Shown: piece by piece, positions 42,122 to 54,271 of the stretch
Numbering within the stretch: the first letter of the stretch is position 1
Layout: the number at the start of each line of letters is the position of its first letter
Origin: Anisakis pegreffii
Taxonomy: Eukaryota > Nematoda > Chromadorea > Rhabditida > Anisakidae
Direction: 5' to 3'
Length of the DNA: 64,000 nucleotides
Assembly: GCA_035041965.1 (NCBI GenBank)
Contig: JAPYMA010000054.1
Span: 1-64,000, forward strand
Notes under the pieces: generated by a model
The model's database searches: none
Seen by the model: only the letters and a program-made list of their open reading frames with translations
What the model was told of the DNA's origin: nothing
Made by a program: the position numbers and the translations under genes

Positions 42122-44925
42122 GTGGATTTGCTGAGCCATATCGAAGATGCGGATATTCTGAATTGCGTGGATATTCCCAATCTTCATCATCCTCATCGAC
42201 GTATCTGTAAAACAGATCGGATTTAATGCGATGCGGAAGTTTTTATTTCAAAATTCATCAATATTTGTGAACACAGCGAAACTTTTGTGAACAATTCAGT
42301 AAAAAGGATTGGGATTGCAAATGCGTTGCTCGTTGTTATTCAGTTATATATTATTTGTTTGATTATTCATTCGTTGATTGATTGGTTGAAACGTTTTTAT
42401 TAGTGCTGCCGCCATGCAGTTTGTTTCGTTTAGTTTGAATTTCGATTTGAGTCGTCGATCGGAATATTATTGAAATTTGAATGGAGTGATCGATTGTGAG
42501 TTATTTCGAGTTGAGATGCGTTGAATATCGACGATTGTGTGAAGTGTTTTAGGGTGGTGTTTGTTTTTGGTTTATTTTATGCACGCAAGCGAGAAAGAGC
42601 ATCTTAATTGTGTTATTCGAATGTCTCGAAAGCGAATTTTGGTTTTGTATTTGATGTTGAAATTAATTGATTTGTTTTGTTAAGATTCTTTTGATGCGGA
42701 TATGATTTGATGGAATTCAAATTATGGTAATCGACGACGTTATATTATTATGAGTTGTGAGTGAGTTGTTTTTGCTTGTTGCGGTGGTTCGTTGTAATGG
42801 AGCGTCGTTTCGTTATCACATTGTTGACTTGGGTTTGGTTTTTTAAAGTTTAGTTGATTAGCTGAATGGGTAAGTGGGGTTGTTCAGGTGCAGATTTATC
42901 AATTAGAGAAAATTTATTCAGCCTTGATGATGGTAGTGATTTGAGAATGAAGAGAATCGAAGATTTTGGACGAAATTTTTTAGATCGTTCATTTGGACGA
43001 CGATCAAATTTTTTAGGTTTTTCATCCAATTTTTTTATTTTGTTTTAGTTTTTACGAAACGAACTCTGCGATATGGTCAGCAAAATTGTTTTGTTGAATT
43101 TGTTGTTCATTTTTTATTTTTCGCCTGAAAATTTCGAAAAAAAAATCTGTTTTAATAGGTTTCGTTATTATTTGTCATTTGCTTAGTGCTGATGCGATGC
43201 GTTAGATATATAATGTCCCAGCTCGTCTCTCTTCAATCGCAATTAAATTTCAATTTCTTTCGCACTGAAATTAGGTTTAATGAAGTCGTTGTTGTTTGAT
43301 GGTTGGCGGGTATTGTTAAAATGTATTTAACAATATTATAAATCGCCATGCGAAACTTGTGTGTTGTCGTTTCTCTGTGATTCCCTTTCCTGATCATGAC
43401 TTTTACGAAGCCGTTACGTTACTCCCTCCTCTTCAGTCGTCTTCGGCCTCCAATGGCATTTAATCCTCTTCTATCCAAAAGATTATATTCTGATCCATCC
43501 GTTGAAATTTAAATGGCTTACTGTACTTAGCGTACTTCTTATTTGTTCTTATTGCTTAAGCAAGTGTTAAATTTCAAACTCCCAAACCGTCCCACATTCA
43601 GAAACGCGTGTTATGTTATGTTATGAGATTGTTTGTTGACGCGTTCATGTTGAAATTTTATTGTTGTTTTGTGTGATTTTGTTGCGTTTCGAATGATTGA
43701 TTTATTGATCATTGATTATGCGATTAGTTATTCAATTATCCGACGTGAAAATGTTCATTTTTGCGATTTTATTTGCGATTATCGTCTGAGAAAGATTATT
43801 TCATTTTATATTATTTGATTTGATTTCATTCAGCAACTACATCTGGTTTATTGAAATATTGAGAGCAATTAATTAAATGAATAAATTTTTATTATGATTA
43901 ATCGTATTGGTGATTCATTTTTGTGAGCTGAAACATCAATCCAGAATACTCGTTATGCCTGCGAGGCATCAATATCTATCTGTATCACTCATTCGGGTTG
44001 AGGCATTCACGCACATTTCTTATCTGACATATGCGACTATCGAGAACCAACTGGAAATAGGATCCTCGGTTGGGGATCGGGATTGGGATTTCAGATTCGA
44101 GATAAAAGAAGAGAGGTAGATTTATCGAAGAGGGGACGATCTTAGTGGGATTAGCCAATAGGTACCTTGATTATTTTGATTGTGATGAGAAAGCCGTGGC
44201 TGAGATAAAAATATAATTAGTATGGTTGATCGAAAGTATTGCGAATTAATGGGATTATGAAGGGATTAGAGCCATTTGCAATTGTTATACGTTTTGATGT
44301 GAATGTTTGGTAATGCAAGTAATAATATGAATATGAACACTCATAATGGTAAAATTACATGGCAGTAACTGTTCACATCACACTCTCATCGTGCACCATC
44401 AAGAATCATTAACAAATGGTATCCCAGGAAATTGTTGAAAAAAGACTAAATGAGTACCTTAACCCAACACATCTGGTTGGTTATAGTTGTGTTACCCCTT
44501 TTCTGTAATACTTGAATTATTCTCATTGTTAGATAATCCCTGATCGCGATTCAGAAATGAAATTTGAATATCTTCGATTTTTTTGTTGATCAATCCATGT
44601 TTCTGACCGATTGATCTATTGAATGATCTTGCAATCTTTATGGTAATTTTGATTGTGATTAGGATCGATCACAACATTGAAAGATTAGATTTGCTGGAGA
44701 GAGCGATTAGATAAGTTAGTATTGAATAGATGAAAGATTTTGGAAATTTGAGCACATCGGAGATACGCGACAGATATTCCGGAGTTTAAGGTAACGTATG
44801 GGTGCAGAGGTATATTCAGGAGATGCAGGCGATTCGATTTTAGGATTAGTTTCGGGGTTGTTGGATTTTAGGGGGAAGACTTATGAAATCTTATTTGAAT
44901 GCTGAATTGAAGAGTGTGCCTTCAG
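42122..44925. other. Region between eIF4H and BolA genes
   Basis: About 2.8 kb that is visibly rich in G and T on the plus strand. It should contain the 3' end of the eIF4H transcript and the missing first exon of the BolA-like gene, but I could not pick out that exon. Confidence 0.45.
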
Positions 44926-45290
44926 GAGGTAGAAGATGAATCAGATGGATGTGGTGCGAAATATATTATTCAAATTGTTTCTGAGAAATTCACCGGTAAA
45001 ACAACACTCGCATGTCATCGGTTTGTTTTTGTCATCAAGGCGTTGGGATTATGAGATTACGATTCATCTGTGGAACATTCATATTGCGTGTTCTGATGGT
45101 GATGATGATAATAATAATAATAATGACTAAGTTAATACTAGCAATGATAATGTGTAATGATAGTCACTATAGTTATTTTTCTTTCAGGCTAGTACAAGAA
45201 GCCTTAAAAGAGGAAATGAACTCCATTCATGCGCTCACCATTAAAACTTTTACACCTGAGAAATGGAACGCTGCAAAATCGGCAGCATAA
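44926..45290 (+). CDS. BOLA2: BolA2-like protein, first exon not found
   Basis: BolA2 proteins bind a [2Fe-2S] cluster together with monothiol glutaredoxins and help iron-sulfur trafficking in the cytosol. Exons 44926-45020 and 45188-45290 join in phase (CG|G codes the Arg of the CHR motif) and give 65 residues. Family marks are VEDESDGCGAKY with its cluster-binding cysteine, VSEKFTGKTTLACHR, where the family has KFEGK and RHR, and EEMNSIHALTIKTFTPEKWN with the invariant His and the PEQW-like end. The N-terminal helix (about 20 residues in relatives) should come from an upstream exon ending in phase 0. A stop codon lies in frame just before the acceptor, so it cannot be an extension of this exon. 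The tail KSAA ends shortly after the family core. Confidence 0.88.
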
Positions 45291-46141
45291 TTTTCATTCC
45301 CAGTTGTTTCAATTTGAATTTCACTGATCTGATGTTTGCGAGTTTTTCCGGAGACTTTCCATATTTTTTGATGTTGATGCGAAATTTTGATGATTTATGG
45401 AATTTTCTTATTTTCACAAAGAAGTAGTCATGTGGAATTGTACTGATGTTGTTGTTTTTATGAATTGTTTTGAGAATTTTAATATTGGAAAAGAAACTTT
45501 TTCTATAGAGTGTATCATATGCAGTTTTTAATTGATTGCATTCGGTATGTATGCGTGTATGTATCATATTATATGCAAATTATTACAGATGGTAATATTG
45601 TTATTTGTCAGTGTTATGTTAAATTATGAGAATGGATAAACTCTACGGCATAAGTGATGAGATCGTTGTTGTTAAATAAATATTTTTATTTTCATTCATT
45701 CTCGATGATTATCATATCTAAAGCGTTTCGATTGACACACCTCTCTAACAGATACTCCTCGTACGGGATTTGATTTTCTAGAGTATATTCCGAACGAAAA
45801 CGAGGGTTTGTCTAATTGAACCCCAGAAAAAAACTTCAGAAGGATTCTTCCTAGTTCAGTACGTCGAGAATTTATTATGAACGCATAGGTATTGTTCAGG
45901 GGTTCGAGGGTTTTGAGAAGGATCATCCCGAACTTACAAATGGAGAGGAGGGAGTTCAGGGGCAGTTAATTTAGACTGAAGGAATCTACAGTTTGGATAG
46001 TTGTACTAGATTCAAGGGTGTAGAAATTTAGGAGGGATTATTCCGGTCCTAAACACAGCCAGAAAAATCAAGACTTCAGTAGCTTCAGAAGTAATGAGTG
46101 AGTGCAAATAATTCTCATAATTTGTAAAAGTTTTGAAGGAT
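45291..46141. other. Intergenic stretch
   Basis: Separates the BolA-like stop from the ACBD6 start on the same strand. No exon was seen; it should include the ACBD6 promoter. Confidence 0.5.
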
Positions 46142-47283
46142 ATGTTCGTGTATCACCTGGTGAAGTGGGCATCGGATGAGCGAGACGAAGAAGAAGAAGA
46201 AGGTACGCCGTCTGATCGTATTGTCTCTTCGTCAGCGCATGGCGAAGAGAGGGCTACCGGAGGGGCATCGCAACTCTCCCCGTTGAGTGGTGCATCTATA
46301 ATCGAGTCTGCAAATGGCAATAGTGAGCTGCAGAGTCGTTTTGATTCTGCGGCAATGTTCATTAGGAGCGTAACGGATAGACTGGATAAATATGATTTGT
46401 TGTATCTGTATGCGAGATATAAACAAGCTACCATTGGGCCTGCGGGTTTGTTTGTTGTTTGTTGATATGATCTTGAGCATTTCTGGCGATTTATTGGTTC
46501 ATTTTCATTGTATTTCATCGTATTCAGTCTCATAATTGTATGTGCGATATTGCTGCTGTATTAGATGCGAGAAATCGACCGGGTGTATTCGATTGGAAAG
46601 GTCGTGAAAAATTTGATAGTTGGGCGAGATTGGGCAATGCGGTGTCAAGAGAGGATGCGATGAGGGGATATATCAACAAGGTGCACGAACTGAACCTGGG
46701 ATGGCAACCGTCGAAGAAGTATACGAGTGGATTCGGCATAAGGCCGAGCACTTTGGCAAATTCAACATCTGACGAGGATGTGAGCATACGAGTGATCGAT
46801 CTTTTCGCTCGATAATAATGATCACGATCGCGTTGTAAGAATGAATGTGAAAGTTTCAGATCGAAGGTGCATCTGGGCTACGTTCAGATGTAATCGAATG
46901 GTTTTCGGCAGTTAGTATGGGCAACTTATCGAAAGTTTCCGAGATGTTGAAAGCAAATAATGAGTTGTTGGTGGAACGCGATGAGAATCAGGTCATTCAG
47001 TGTTCTTAGACTGATATTTTGAGATCATTCTTCTAGCAAATGTTGAAGTGGTGCTATCTTTGCAGGTGACAGCAATGCACCACGCAGCTGACCGAGGTAA
47101 TGTTGACATGATCGAATGCCTTCTGCAGGCCGGAGCCGATATTAGTATTCAAGACTACGACGGCCAAACACCACTTCATTACGGTACTTTCGGCGCTTAT
47201 TTCCAATAACACTGAATACTATCCTACAAGCACAAAACATTCAGGTGATAATCGAACAGTACATAGAGATGATCCATTCACAT

Positions 47284-47346
<63 letters not shown>

Positions 47347-48566
47347 CTTAAAGCATGATAGATCTTTTAAGCAAAGCAAAAGATTATGTCATTATTGTAC
47401 AAAGTAAAAGGTAATCTCATTCCATTCTAATCGTAATCATTCGGTGTTGTTGAATTTTCGCAGAGCACCCCGAAACAAGTTTTCAAATCTCTTCTTGGCA
47501 GATACCATCGCAGTTCGCAAGGAATTCCCCAGTGGCACTGTAATATTGTCACAACATTGTTAGTTTACGTGAACGTGCTGATAACGAATGTGAAACGAAC
47601 ACGAAAATGAATTTGCACAAGTTCAGTGCCACTTACTTTCTTTTTGCATTTAGCTTGGAAATTTCCGTTCCAAGTTGGCCGGATATCCTTGCCTGACATC
47701 GATTGAAACTTCTCTTGACAAATCGGCTTGTGATAGTGTGAGGTGTGAAAGTACATTATATTCGAGTTGACATCAATACGCAGAAATTGACAAGGAGGCT
47801 CTTTTGGCATCTGAACTCATTCTTAGTGTTAAACTTCGATTATTTGACGGCACTAACACGCTGTGATAATACGGTGATTTTGCTGGTCAAACGATCTCCA
47901 AAGTAGCACATAAACGAGAGAGAACTGAAGAAAGTGATGTTGTAATCAAAAGTGAAAAGTGCAAACAAATGCACTTACTGAAGCAGTCCGAGGTACTGAG
48001 GCGTTAGGATTAGTGACAAAAAAAAAGAGAGATCAACGCTCATCGCTTAGTAATTTGAATGTTTTAGAAATGCAATTAGAAACCATACCAAGCGATCACC
48101 ATAATTATCTTCTGTAGGCTCGGGATCTCGACTTATTTCATTTGTATCAAAGCACTCGATGAATTGATGATAGCATCGCGAATTGGTGATGAAAAGCAGC
48201 AACACAATCACCAAACAAGAGCGCATTGCACTCTCACTGATCCTATGAATGATCAACATTTGCGATCAAAACAAAGGAGCAATGAAACAATTTGCAATTT
48301 TTTCAAATGTTTCTCGAATGTACAATATTCAAGTCATATTTCATCGCTATTTATTCAAATCTCCAAACACTCTATTGGATCTCACAGTAATGATAATGAA
48401 TGCGATTGCAGCAGTTTCATGTTCACATCGTGATGCAGTCGAAGCACTGCTGAGGCACGGTGCCGATCCGACAATCGCAGATTTTGAGGGTAATTGTGCA
48501 GTTGACGTAGCGACTGATCAAAAAATTAAGGATGCGCTTTATGAAGTCTGCCAGACACATCGGTGA
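46142..48566 (+). CDS. ACBD6: Acyl-CoA-binding domain protein 6 (ACBD6)
   Basis: Binds long-chain acyl-CoA and in mammals supports protein N-myristoylation. Exons 46142-46445, 46565-46779, 46860-46991, 47066-47183 and 48412-48566 keep phase and give 307 residues (human 282). The N-terminus is acidic (DERDEEEEEG). The ACBP domain covers about residues 65-145: LYLYARYKQATIGPAD, then RPGVFDWKGREKFDSW, and DAMRGYINKVHEL. Two ankyrin repeats follow in the C-terminal third (MHHAADRGNVDMIECLLQAG and HRDAVEALLRHGADP). The exon 2 start at 46565 uses the acceptor TATTAG because this restores the ACBP core; an upstream TTCAG would break the frame. Intron 4 (1.2 kb) contains a TA microsatellite and a secreted-protein gene on the other strand. 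Confidence 0.95.
47284..47342. repeat. TA microsatellite
   Basis: A nearly uninterrupted AT dinucleotide run of about 59 bases in ACBD6 intron 4. Confidence 0.98.
47427..48226 (-). CDS. Cysteine-rich secreted protein nested in ACBD6 intron
   Basis: Three exons, 48226-48089, 47810-47637 and 47537-47427, each join in phase 0 with good donors (GTATGG, GTAAGT) and acceptors (TTCAG, TTACAG), giving 140 residues. The N-terminus MRSCLVIVLLLFITNSRC is a clear signal peptide; an ATG 33 bases further upstream would add 11 residues but weaken it. The mature part has eight cysteines, at positions 25, 53, 77, 101, 105, 111, 125 and 130, with one more (18) at the cleavage site, and an N-glycosylation site at Asn132. 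There is no membrane span, so the product is probably exported and disulfide-bonded. I do not recognise the family. The first exon lies antisense across the intron 4 region, and the whole gene fits between ACBD6 exons 4 and 5. The coding call rests on phase, signal peptide and cysteine content. Confidence 0.68.
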
Positions 48567-50053
48567 ATATACATTAGTCGCTGTGCTGCTCTGCTGATCC
48601 TGAACTGTGCTCATTATCATCATCGTTGTGTTGATATCATGTAACATTACCATAACCCGGCTAAAATTTACCATAATATAGTTTGTTTAATTGCTAGAGG
48701 TTTCTGATTGTAAAGAATACATTAGATATGGCATAAAGTCCTAGAGCAGTCAAATCCCAAATTTCAACGTTTCATAACTCGGTTCAAAATCAACATTTTT
48801 ATTCAAAATAAAAACCGTTCGCCTCCACACAACTCTGCAATGAAACGCAACGTGCAATTATATCAGATTGCTAGCACGTCTGCCCGGAAACGTTCTGCCA
48901 TACCTAATATATGACACACTCAAAAGAATATTCATGATTGCAATTGTTTTTGTTAATCTCTAAAATACACAAATTATAAAAGAATATAGTGGATATTGCT
49001 ATTGCTATGAGTATTCGTACAATTAGATAATACCAGTCAGTGCTTTCAATCTTCATCAGTCGTTGCATTTTTGCATAATTTCTCTGTTCGCGTGCTTTGG
49101 CATGACCTTTGTTGATTGTTGCCATTTGAGTGGTTGCATGCGAGTGTTTTAGCATCATTTGAAGGGTCATACCCTTATTACTCTCATCGAGTCACTTGTA
49201 CTGATTATTCATAGATCTTATTCTTGTGACTTTACATTGACACTCGTCGTCCCCATTATCATTTTATTGATATCACAGTCATTATTTTTATTATCATTAT
49301 CTTTAATATTGGTATCATTTTATCGTTTGTATTGATAAAATAGTTATTACTTTTATTTATTATTATTATTGTTACTATTATTATTATTAATTGCAGCGTT
49401 GCCATATAAGCAGTAATCGAAAGAAGAATATAAGTTGATTGAAATTTTATTGTATCTCACAAATAGATAACGTAATCAATTGTTGGTTGTTTCAGTCTAA
49501 AAGAACATGTTGCGAAGAGTAATTCTTGAATGTTGTGAAGTAATACTGATGAGAAAACAAATAAGAAACAATACAACGCTCCAAACAACAACAAATTAAT
49601 GATCACTTGGAATAAACTGAATTAATTCTGCACAAATGTTGCATCTCGTAACTTTAATTTAACAGAACCAAACAGAGTTTTCACAGTTCGCATCAGTGGC
49701 ACAACACACTAATGATCATTATAAAACATTTATTGCAAAACAGAAAACAAAAAATTTGGCTTAAGCAATTACTACTTTGAATAAAAAATTTTAATGACGT
49801 TTCTTCTCTATTCACGCGGAATCGAATTCATTCATTCATTTACGTAGCCTTTGAAGCATCCAAAAACAAACGATAATGAACGAATAACAAATCATCAGTG
49901 AACAATCAAAGCTCCAACCAAAATTCTATCGAAACCGAAACAGTTAATTATAATTTCAATAATAACGATAACAAAAACAACACATATTCTCAAAACCCCA
50001 AAAGTGAATTTACATTCAAATTCAAACGGATTCAAATCACAACAAAACTTTAT
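48567..50053. other. Intergenic stretch between convergent genes
   Basis: Lies between the stop of ACBD6 (plus) and the stop of the OST3/6 gene (minus). It is AT-rich, with an ATT-type run near 49340-49390. No exon was seen. Confidence 0.5.
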
Positions 50054-52371
50054 CTAATGAAAGAGGAAGCTATACGGGTATCCTTGATATTTACTTCTGA
50101 ATATCGACAGCAACAAACTGAAGAACACAACCACCAAACCAAGTCCCACGAACGCCATTACTGAAAAAAAAGCAATTCTATACATCAACCAAACAAAACT
50201 GTTCAGATTCTGAAATCGAAAATTTTCGTAAAAGTCCAACAGCTAAGAATATCTTTTCACTGGAAATTCTATGAGAAGCGAAACGAACTTCTTCTACGAT
50301 TCGGATCGCCCTTTCCGTCAGCCGCGTCGTTCAGAAGAATGAAACCCGCAGTTACGGCCGCATACAACACAGCCACCAGATACGTTTCGGCTACCAACTA
50401 AACGAACACGACAATGAACAAAATCAAGACAGGCATTCGATATTTTGTCCAACAAACTACAGAAATATCATAAGCTTTCGATTAGTTTCAATGAATCTAG
50501 CTGCAGAAAGCCATAACCTGATACTGCGTGGAGCCGTGAATGATGCTCGTCTCTCTGGTTTGCGGGTTGGTCATGATGAACGGTGGTCCTCGAATATGAT
50601 TCCACATCTGACCACTCATGAACGCGAACACAATACACAACGAGATCAACGCCCAACTCGTGCGATTGTACAAAAACTCCAAATTGTTACGTCGCATATA
50701 CAACAAACCAAGCACAAGCATCGCCAGCAATAGAACAACAGCCGGTGCTGCGTAATTCGGTGGACGGAGCACACGAATCTGAACATGAAGTGTCACTCTG
50801 GAATCGTTCGTACATATATCCAGAATAGCTCGGAAATCCAAGATCCTAAGCTATATTCTAAGGCATCATCCAGTTATTCCGAAAGTGAACTCATTTCCAC
50901 ATTACGTTATTTGGGGAAAGATTTAAAAAATCCATTTCTATCCTGTGACTGAAGTGTTGTGACATGATCTGCAAAATTTAATTTCATCTAAATATCCGAA
51001 TAGGAATCACCTGAATTTCGGTTCTATCAAAGACAAATTTCGCCATACTGTCCGCATCAAAACCTTGTCGGGTGAAATCCATCTGATCGGCTTTCTTTCG
51101 AGAGCCTTTTGCCGGGAAATGCAACAGCACAGGAGCAACATTCAGATTCATTGACTGAAACACTTGAGGTGCTTCCTCGTAATCAACGATCGCGAAGTAC
51201 AACGCCTTCAGCTCAGGGTACGCGTAACGGTACGAATTCGCCATAATATAGAATTCATCGTAGGCCGGTCTGAAATTGATTACTGAGTCAATAGTACCGA
51301 AAACAAAAACCATCCAATGAGATGAGCAATAGAACTAACTTGCAGATATGACAGTTAACACTGGCCGAAAGTGCGGTGAACATAACAATCATTGAATAGT
51401 TTCGAGGTGAACTTCTCACGTAACTCTTCCAACGGTCCATATTCAAATTCACCAACGGTCTTTTATACATCCATTCCTCAAAAATCGACTCCACATTTAT
51501 GAATGAAACATTTCACGGAGCCGGAAATAGCCAACTGTCAGCCCTCTTCATCTGCGCGATTCTGATTTCATGCCCATATTTCCGGAATATAAACTGAACA
51601 TGGAAATGAGCCACAGAATTCAGTATCTAACATCTCTTGTGGCAGTAACTATTAATGTTAGTTTATATTATGACAAACACTGCTAACAGCAATTGACCTG
51701 ATGTTGATCATCGTGCTTTTAGACCAGCTCGGTAACTCCAATACCCCTTTCGACGGTTTGGCAAGCCAAGAAGAGTCATTACCCGCCCTCCCCCCCCATC
51801 CCGCTATAATAGTTCACTGTTTCCACGCATAATGTCAGAACTAATTTCCCGATCCCTCCATTGCCTCTCTGACACTCCCAAGTTATCCAAAATGGACAAT
51901 TTCACTCCCTGTGCAGACCTCACCCATGTTCTAGACTCGCTCGCTTATTGGTTAATTGTCAGGCAGGATACCGTATAAAAGAGCATCTCAATCGTATCAA
52001 GTGGTTGTTCCCATTGTCTCATTGGCAGCATTCTCATCAGGGGACCAATTTGTTTCAGATACCATACTGTCTTTTTCCGTCACTGTGAATCGGCATTCAT
52101 GAGCCCGTATATGATGCACAGCTCACGTCTATCAATAGCTCCAAGTGCCAGTCTACCCATATTGTGCTTGTGATTACATCTGTATCGAACACTATTATTG
52201 ATGTGTTTTAAATCCTATCAGATGACTGTGATTCGACGTTGCCTCCATCCAACAACACTTCAATCAATCACCAACCTGAAGAGTCCTGACTTTTTCGTCG
52301 AGGCTCATACCCTTCTGACATACCACTTCACCGACAAGTAACGCTGCCAACACCCAGTAAAAATACTGCAT
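50054..52371 (-). CDS. MAGT1: Oligosaccharyltransferase subunit OST3/OST6 (MAGT1/TUSC3)
   Basis: Thioredoxin-like subunit of the ER complex that adds N-glycans; it holds substrate cysteines in mixed disulfides so that nearby Asn sites are used. Exons 52371-52276, 51476-51340, 51269-51011, 50778-50518, 50397-50289 and 50160-50054 agree in phase and give 322 residues (human MAGT1 335). A signal peptide ([14 protein letters not shown]) is followed by the lumenal domain with [18 protein letters not shown], where CHIC is the redox CXXC. Four membrane spans follow in the C-terminal half, with the highly conserved [12 protein letters not shown] loop and the ending [15 protein letters not shown]. The start of exon 2 could instead be nine bases upstream (51485) with no phase change. 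It lies 566 bp behind ZMAT2 on the same strand. Intron 1 carries a dispersed repeat. Confidence 0.96.
51720..51955. repeat. Dispersed repeat related to the 18.7-kb MITE
   Basis: In intron 1 of the OST3/6 gene. It shares a C-rich run after ATTACCCGCC and the block GACACTCCCAAGTTATCCAA, then AATTTCACTCCCTGTG, with the element at 18741-18875 (GACACCTCCAAATTATCTAA, AATTTCACTTCCTGTG). Terminal repeats are not clear here, so it is a diverged or partial copy. Confidence 0.6.
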
Positions 52372-52937
52372 CGTTGTAGCAGTATTCTAGAAATAAGGTC
52401 AATCAAGAGCTTATTTTGGAAATGCTTTTAAATTGAGAACGAGATATCGTTTCTTTTATTATCACCATGACGATATGGCAACAGCTGAGATGAGATAGAT
52501 AGATAGTCTGCCGCTAAGAGCAGATGTTGATCAACGAAGCACAATCAACAAGACATTTAAGAGTCTAAAATTTTGATGAAGTATTTTATTCAGTTTCAGT
52601 TGAAAACATTCTGATGAACTGGAATACAAAAGATAATATTTGGATGAGATTTCAGTGGAAAATACAAATTTATTGGTAAGTCAACATCCAAAGGGCACAT
52701 TCAAAATAAATGACTACAGCAAACGTACACAATTACATACAAACTTTTCAGGTAAATGAACAGTATTTTCAGCATTTGATTCGTAAAACTAATAACAATA
52801 ATGATAACATTAATAATAATAGTATCAACCATAAATTGAGATAGCAGTGAGGAGATCATCCATCCAACCACCATTATTAACAACAACACCAATGGAATCT
52901 CCTCGAGAACATAATATTCTTTCACTTCGACTACAAA

Positions 52938-54271
52938 TCATTTTTTTGTTGTGCCAAACCCTCCAAAACCCATCATAGCCGCAACTTCATCATCTTCTTG
53001 AACCTCAACCTCAGGTCCCCTTTTCCGCTTTCGTTGTTCTTGTCTCTTCGCTCGTTTATAGTCAGCCATTCGAGCCTTGAATTTTTTCAGTATTTATTCC
53101 AAATTCAGTGAAGATATTATCGAACAAGAGTGAAATTCAGGCCACGAATTCAACCGAACAATCAAAAGAACCGAACTCACCTCCTCTTCTTTAATTTCTT
53201 CCATGCGTTCCTGTATATCATATTCTTTCTTTTTTACTTCGGCTGAAACAAAACGAAATTAAGCTTTTCTGCTCACTGTCAGAAAGGAATAGAAACTGAC
53301 TCCAAAAAGGAAGTTTCAATCGACAACTAACACTGTACGATTTACGATATTTCAAAACAGTGTTTTACAGTTTACATTCTATATTATTAGAGTATTTCGA
53401 AAATGATATGCGCAACATATTAATGAATTAACAAATGAATACTAACGAATGTTCACATCGAAGAAGATTCTCTGCGAAAGTGAACAAAACAATAAGCGAA
53501 CCTTCAGCTTTCTTATACGAGAATCTCTTCCTGACATCATCGAGTGTGCTTCTCTTGATTTTCATGCTCATTCCCATGTTCCTCTGATGATTCTTTCCAT
53601 TAATATGATCCAAAAAATTGATCGAATCCTTAACCACACAATCGCAAACATCACAGTAATATCCACCGGTCTCTGCTGACGGCGTTGTCTTGTTTATTAC
53701 TACCGTTCGACCAACTTTCGATTCCAAATCTACCTGAACTTAGAGATATTCAATAAACTTTGATATGTCTGGTACGAATGACATTAATTCTTTGTGTTTA
53801 AACGAATTTTTGCATTATCACTGAATTGAGTGAGTTGAATTTGATGTTTTGAATATTATTACTGGACTGAGAGGTGCCAAAAATTCATTTCGCATAAGCT
53901 ATGAATTTACATTCATAATACAATTATTGAATACAGATAATACAACCATACAGATAGCAATAAAGATATTATGTTATTGAATCAATAACAATAATAATAT
54001 TACTACTATAACAGTAATAATATAAATAGTAATAATATAAGCAACAAAAATGACAATAATAATCCACCTTATATTCACGAGCTTTCAACAGCTCGCGTTT
54101 AACTTTGTGTTCGTCAGGAAATTTATACGTTGTTTTCTTTTTGGTTTGCTCTTCGGCCTCACGTTCGGCCAGAATTCGTTCACGAGCCTTTCGCTCGTAC
54201 TCTTCTCTGTCCCATTTGCGTCGATGGTCTGGTGCGGATGGACCGCTTCCGGATGCTTCGTAAACTGACAT
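52938..54271 (-). CDS. ZMAT2: Zinc finger matrin-type protein 2 (spliceosomal Snu23)
   Basis: Component of the tri-snRNP/B complex of the spliceosome, acting in the nucleus before catalytic activation. Exons 54271-54068, 53733-53502, 53242-53181 and 53075-52938 keep phase and give 211 residues (human 199). The N-terminus has [19 protein letters not shown], matching the family RRKWDKDEYE block. The centre has [18 protein letters not shown] and a U1-type C2H2 zinc finger ([13 protein letters not shown] with the paired His in HINGKNH), then [13 protein letters not shown] Lys/Glu helix and the conserved end [18 protein letters not shown] complete it. The frame also has an ATG five codons upstream (54286); I chose 54271 because the residues between look unlike the family. 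The gene is upstream of OST3/6 on the same strand. Confidence 0.96.

Noticed and set aside
46153..46533. 126-residue minus-strand frame
   Set aside because: It is the antisense shadow of ACBD6 exon 1.
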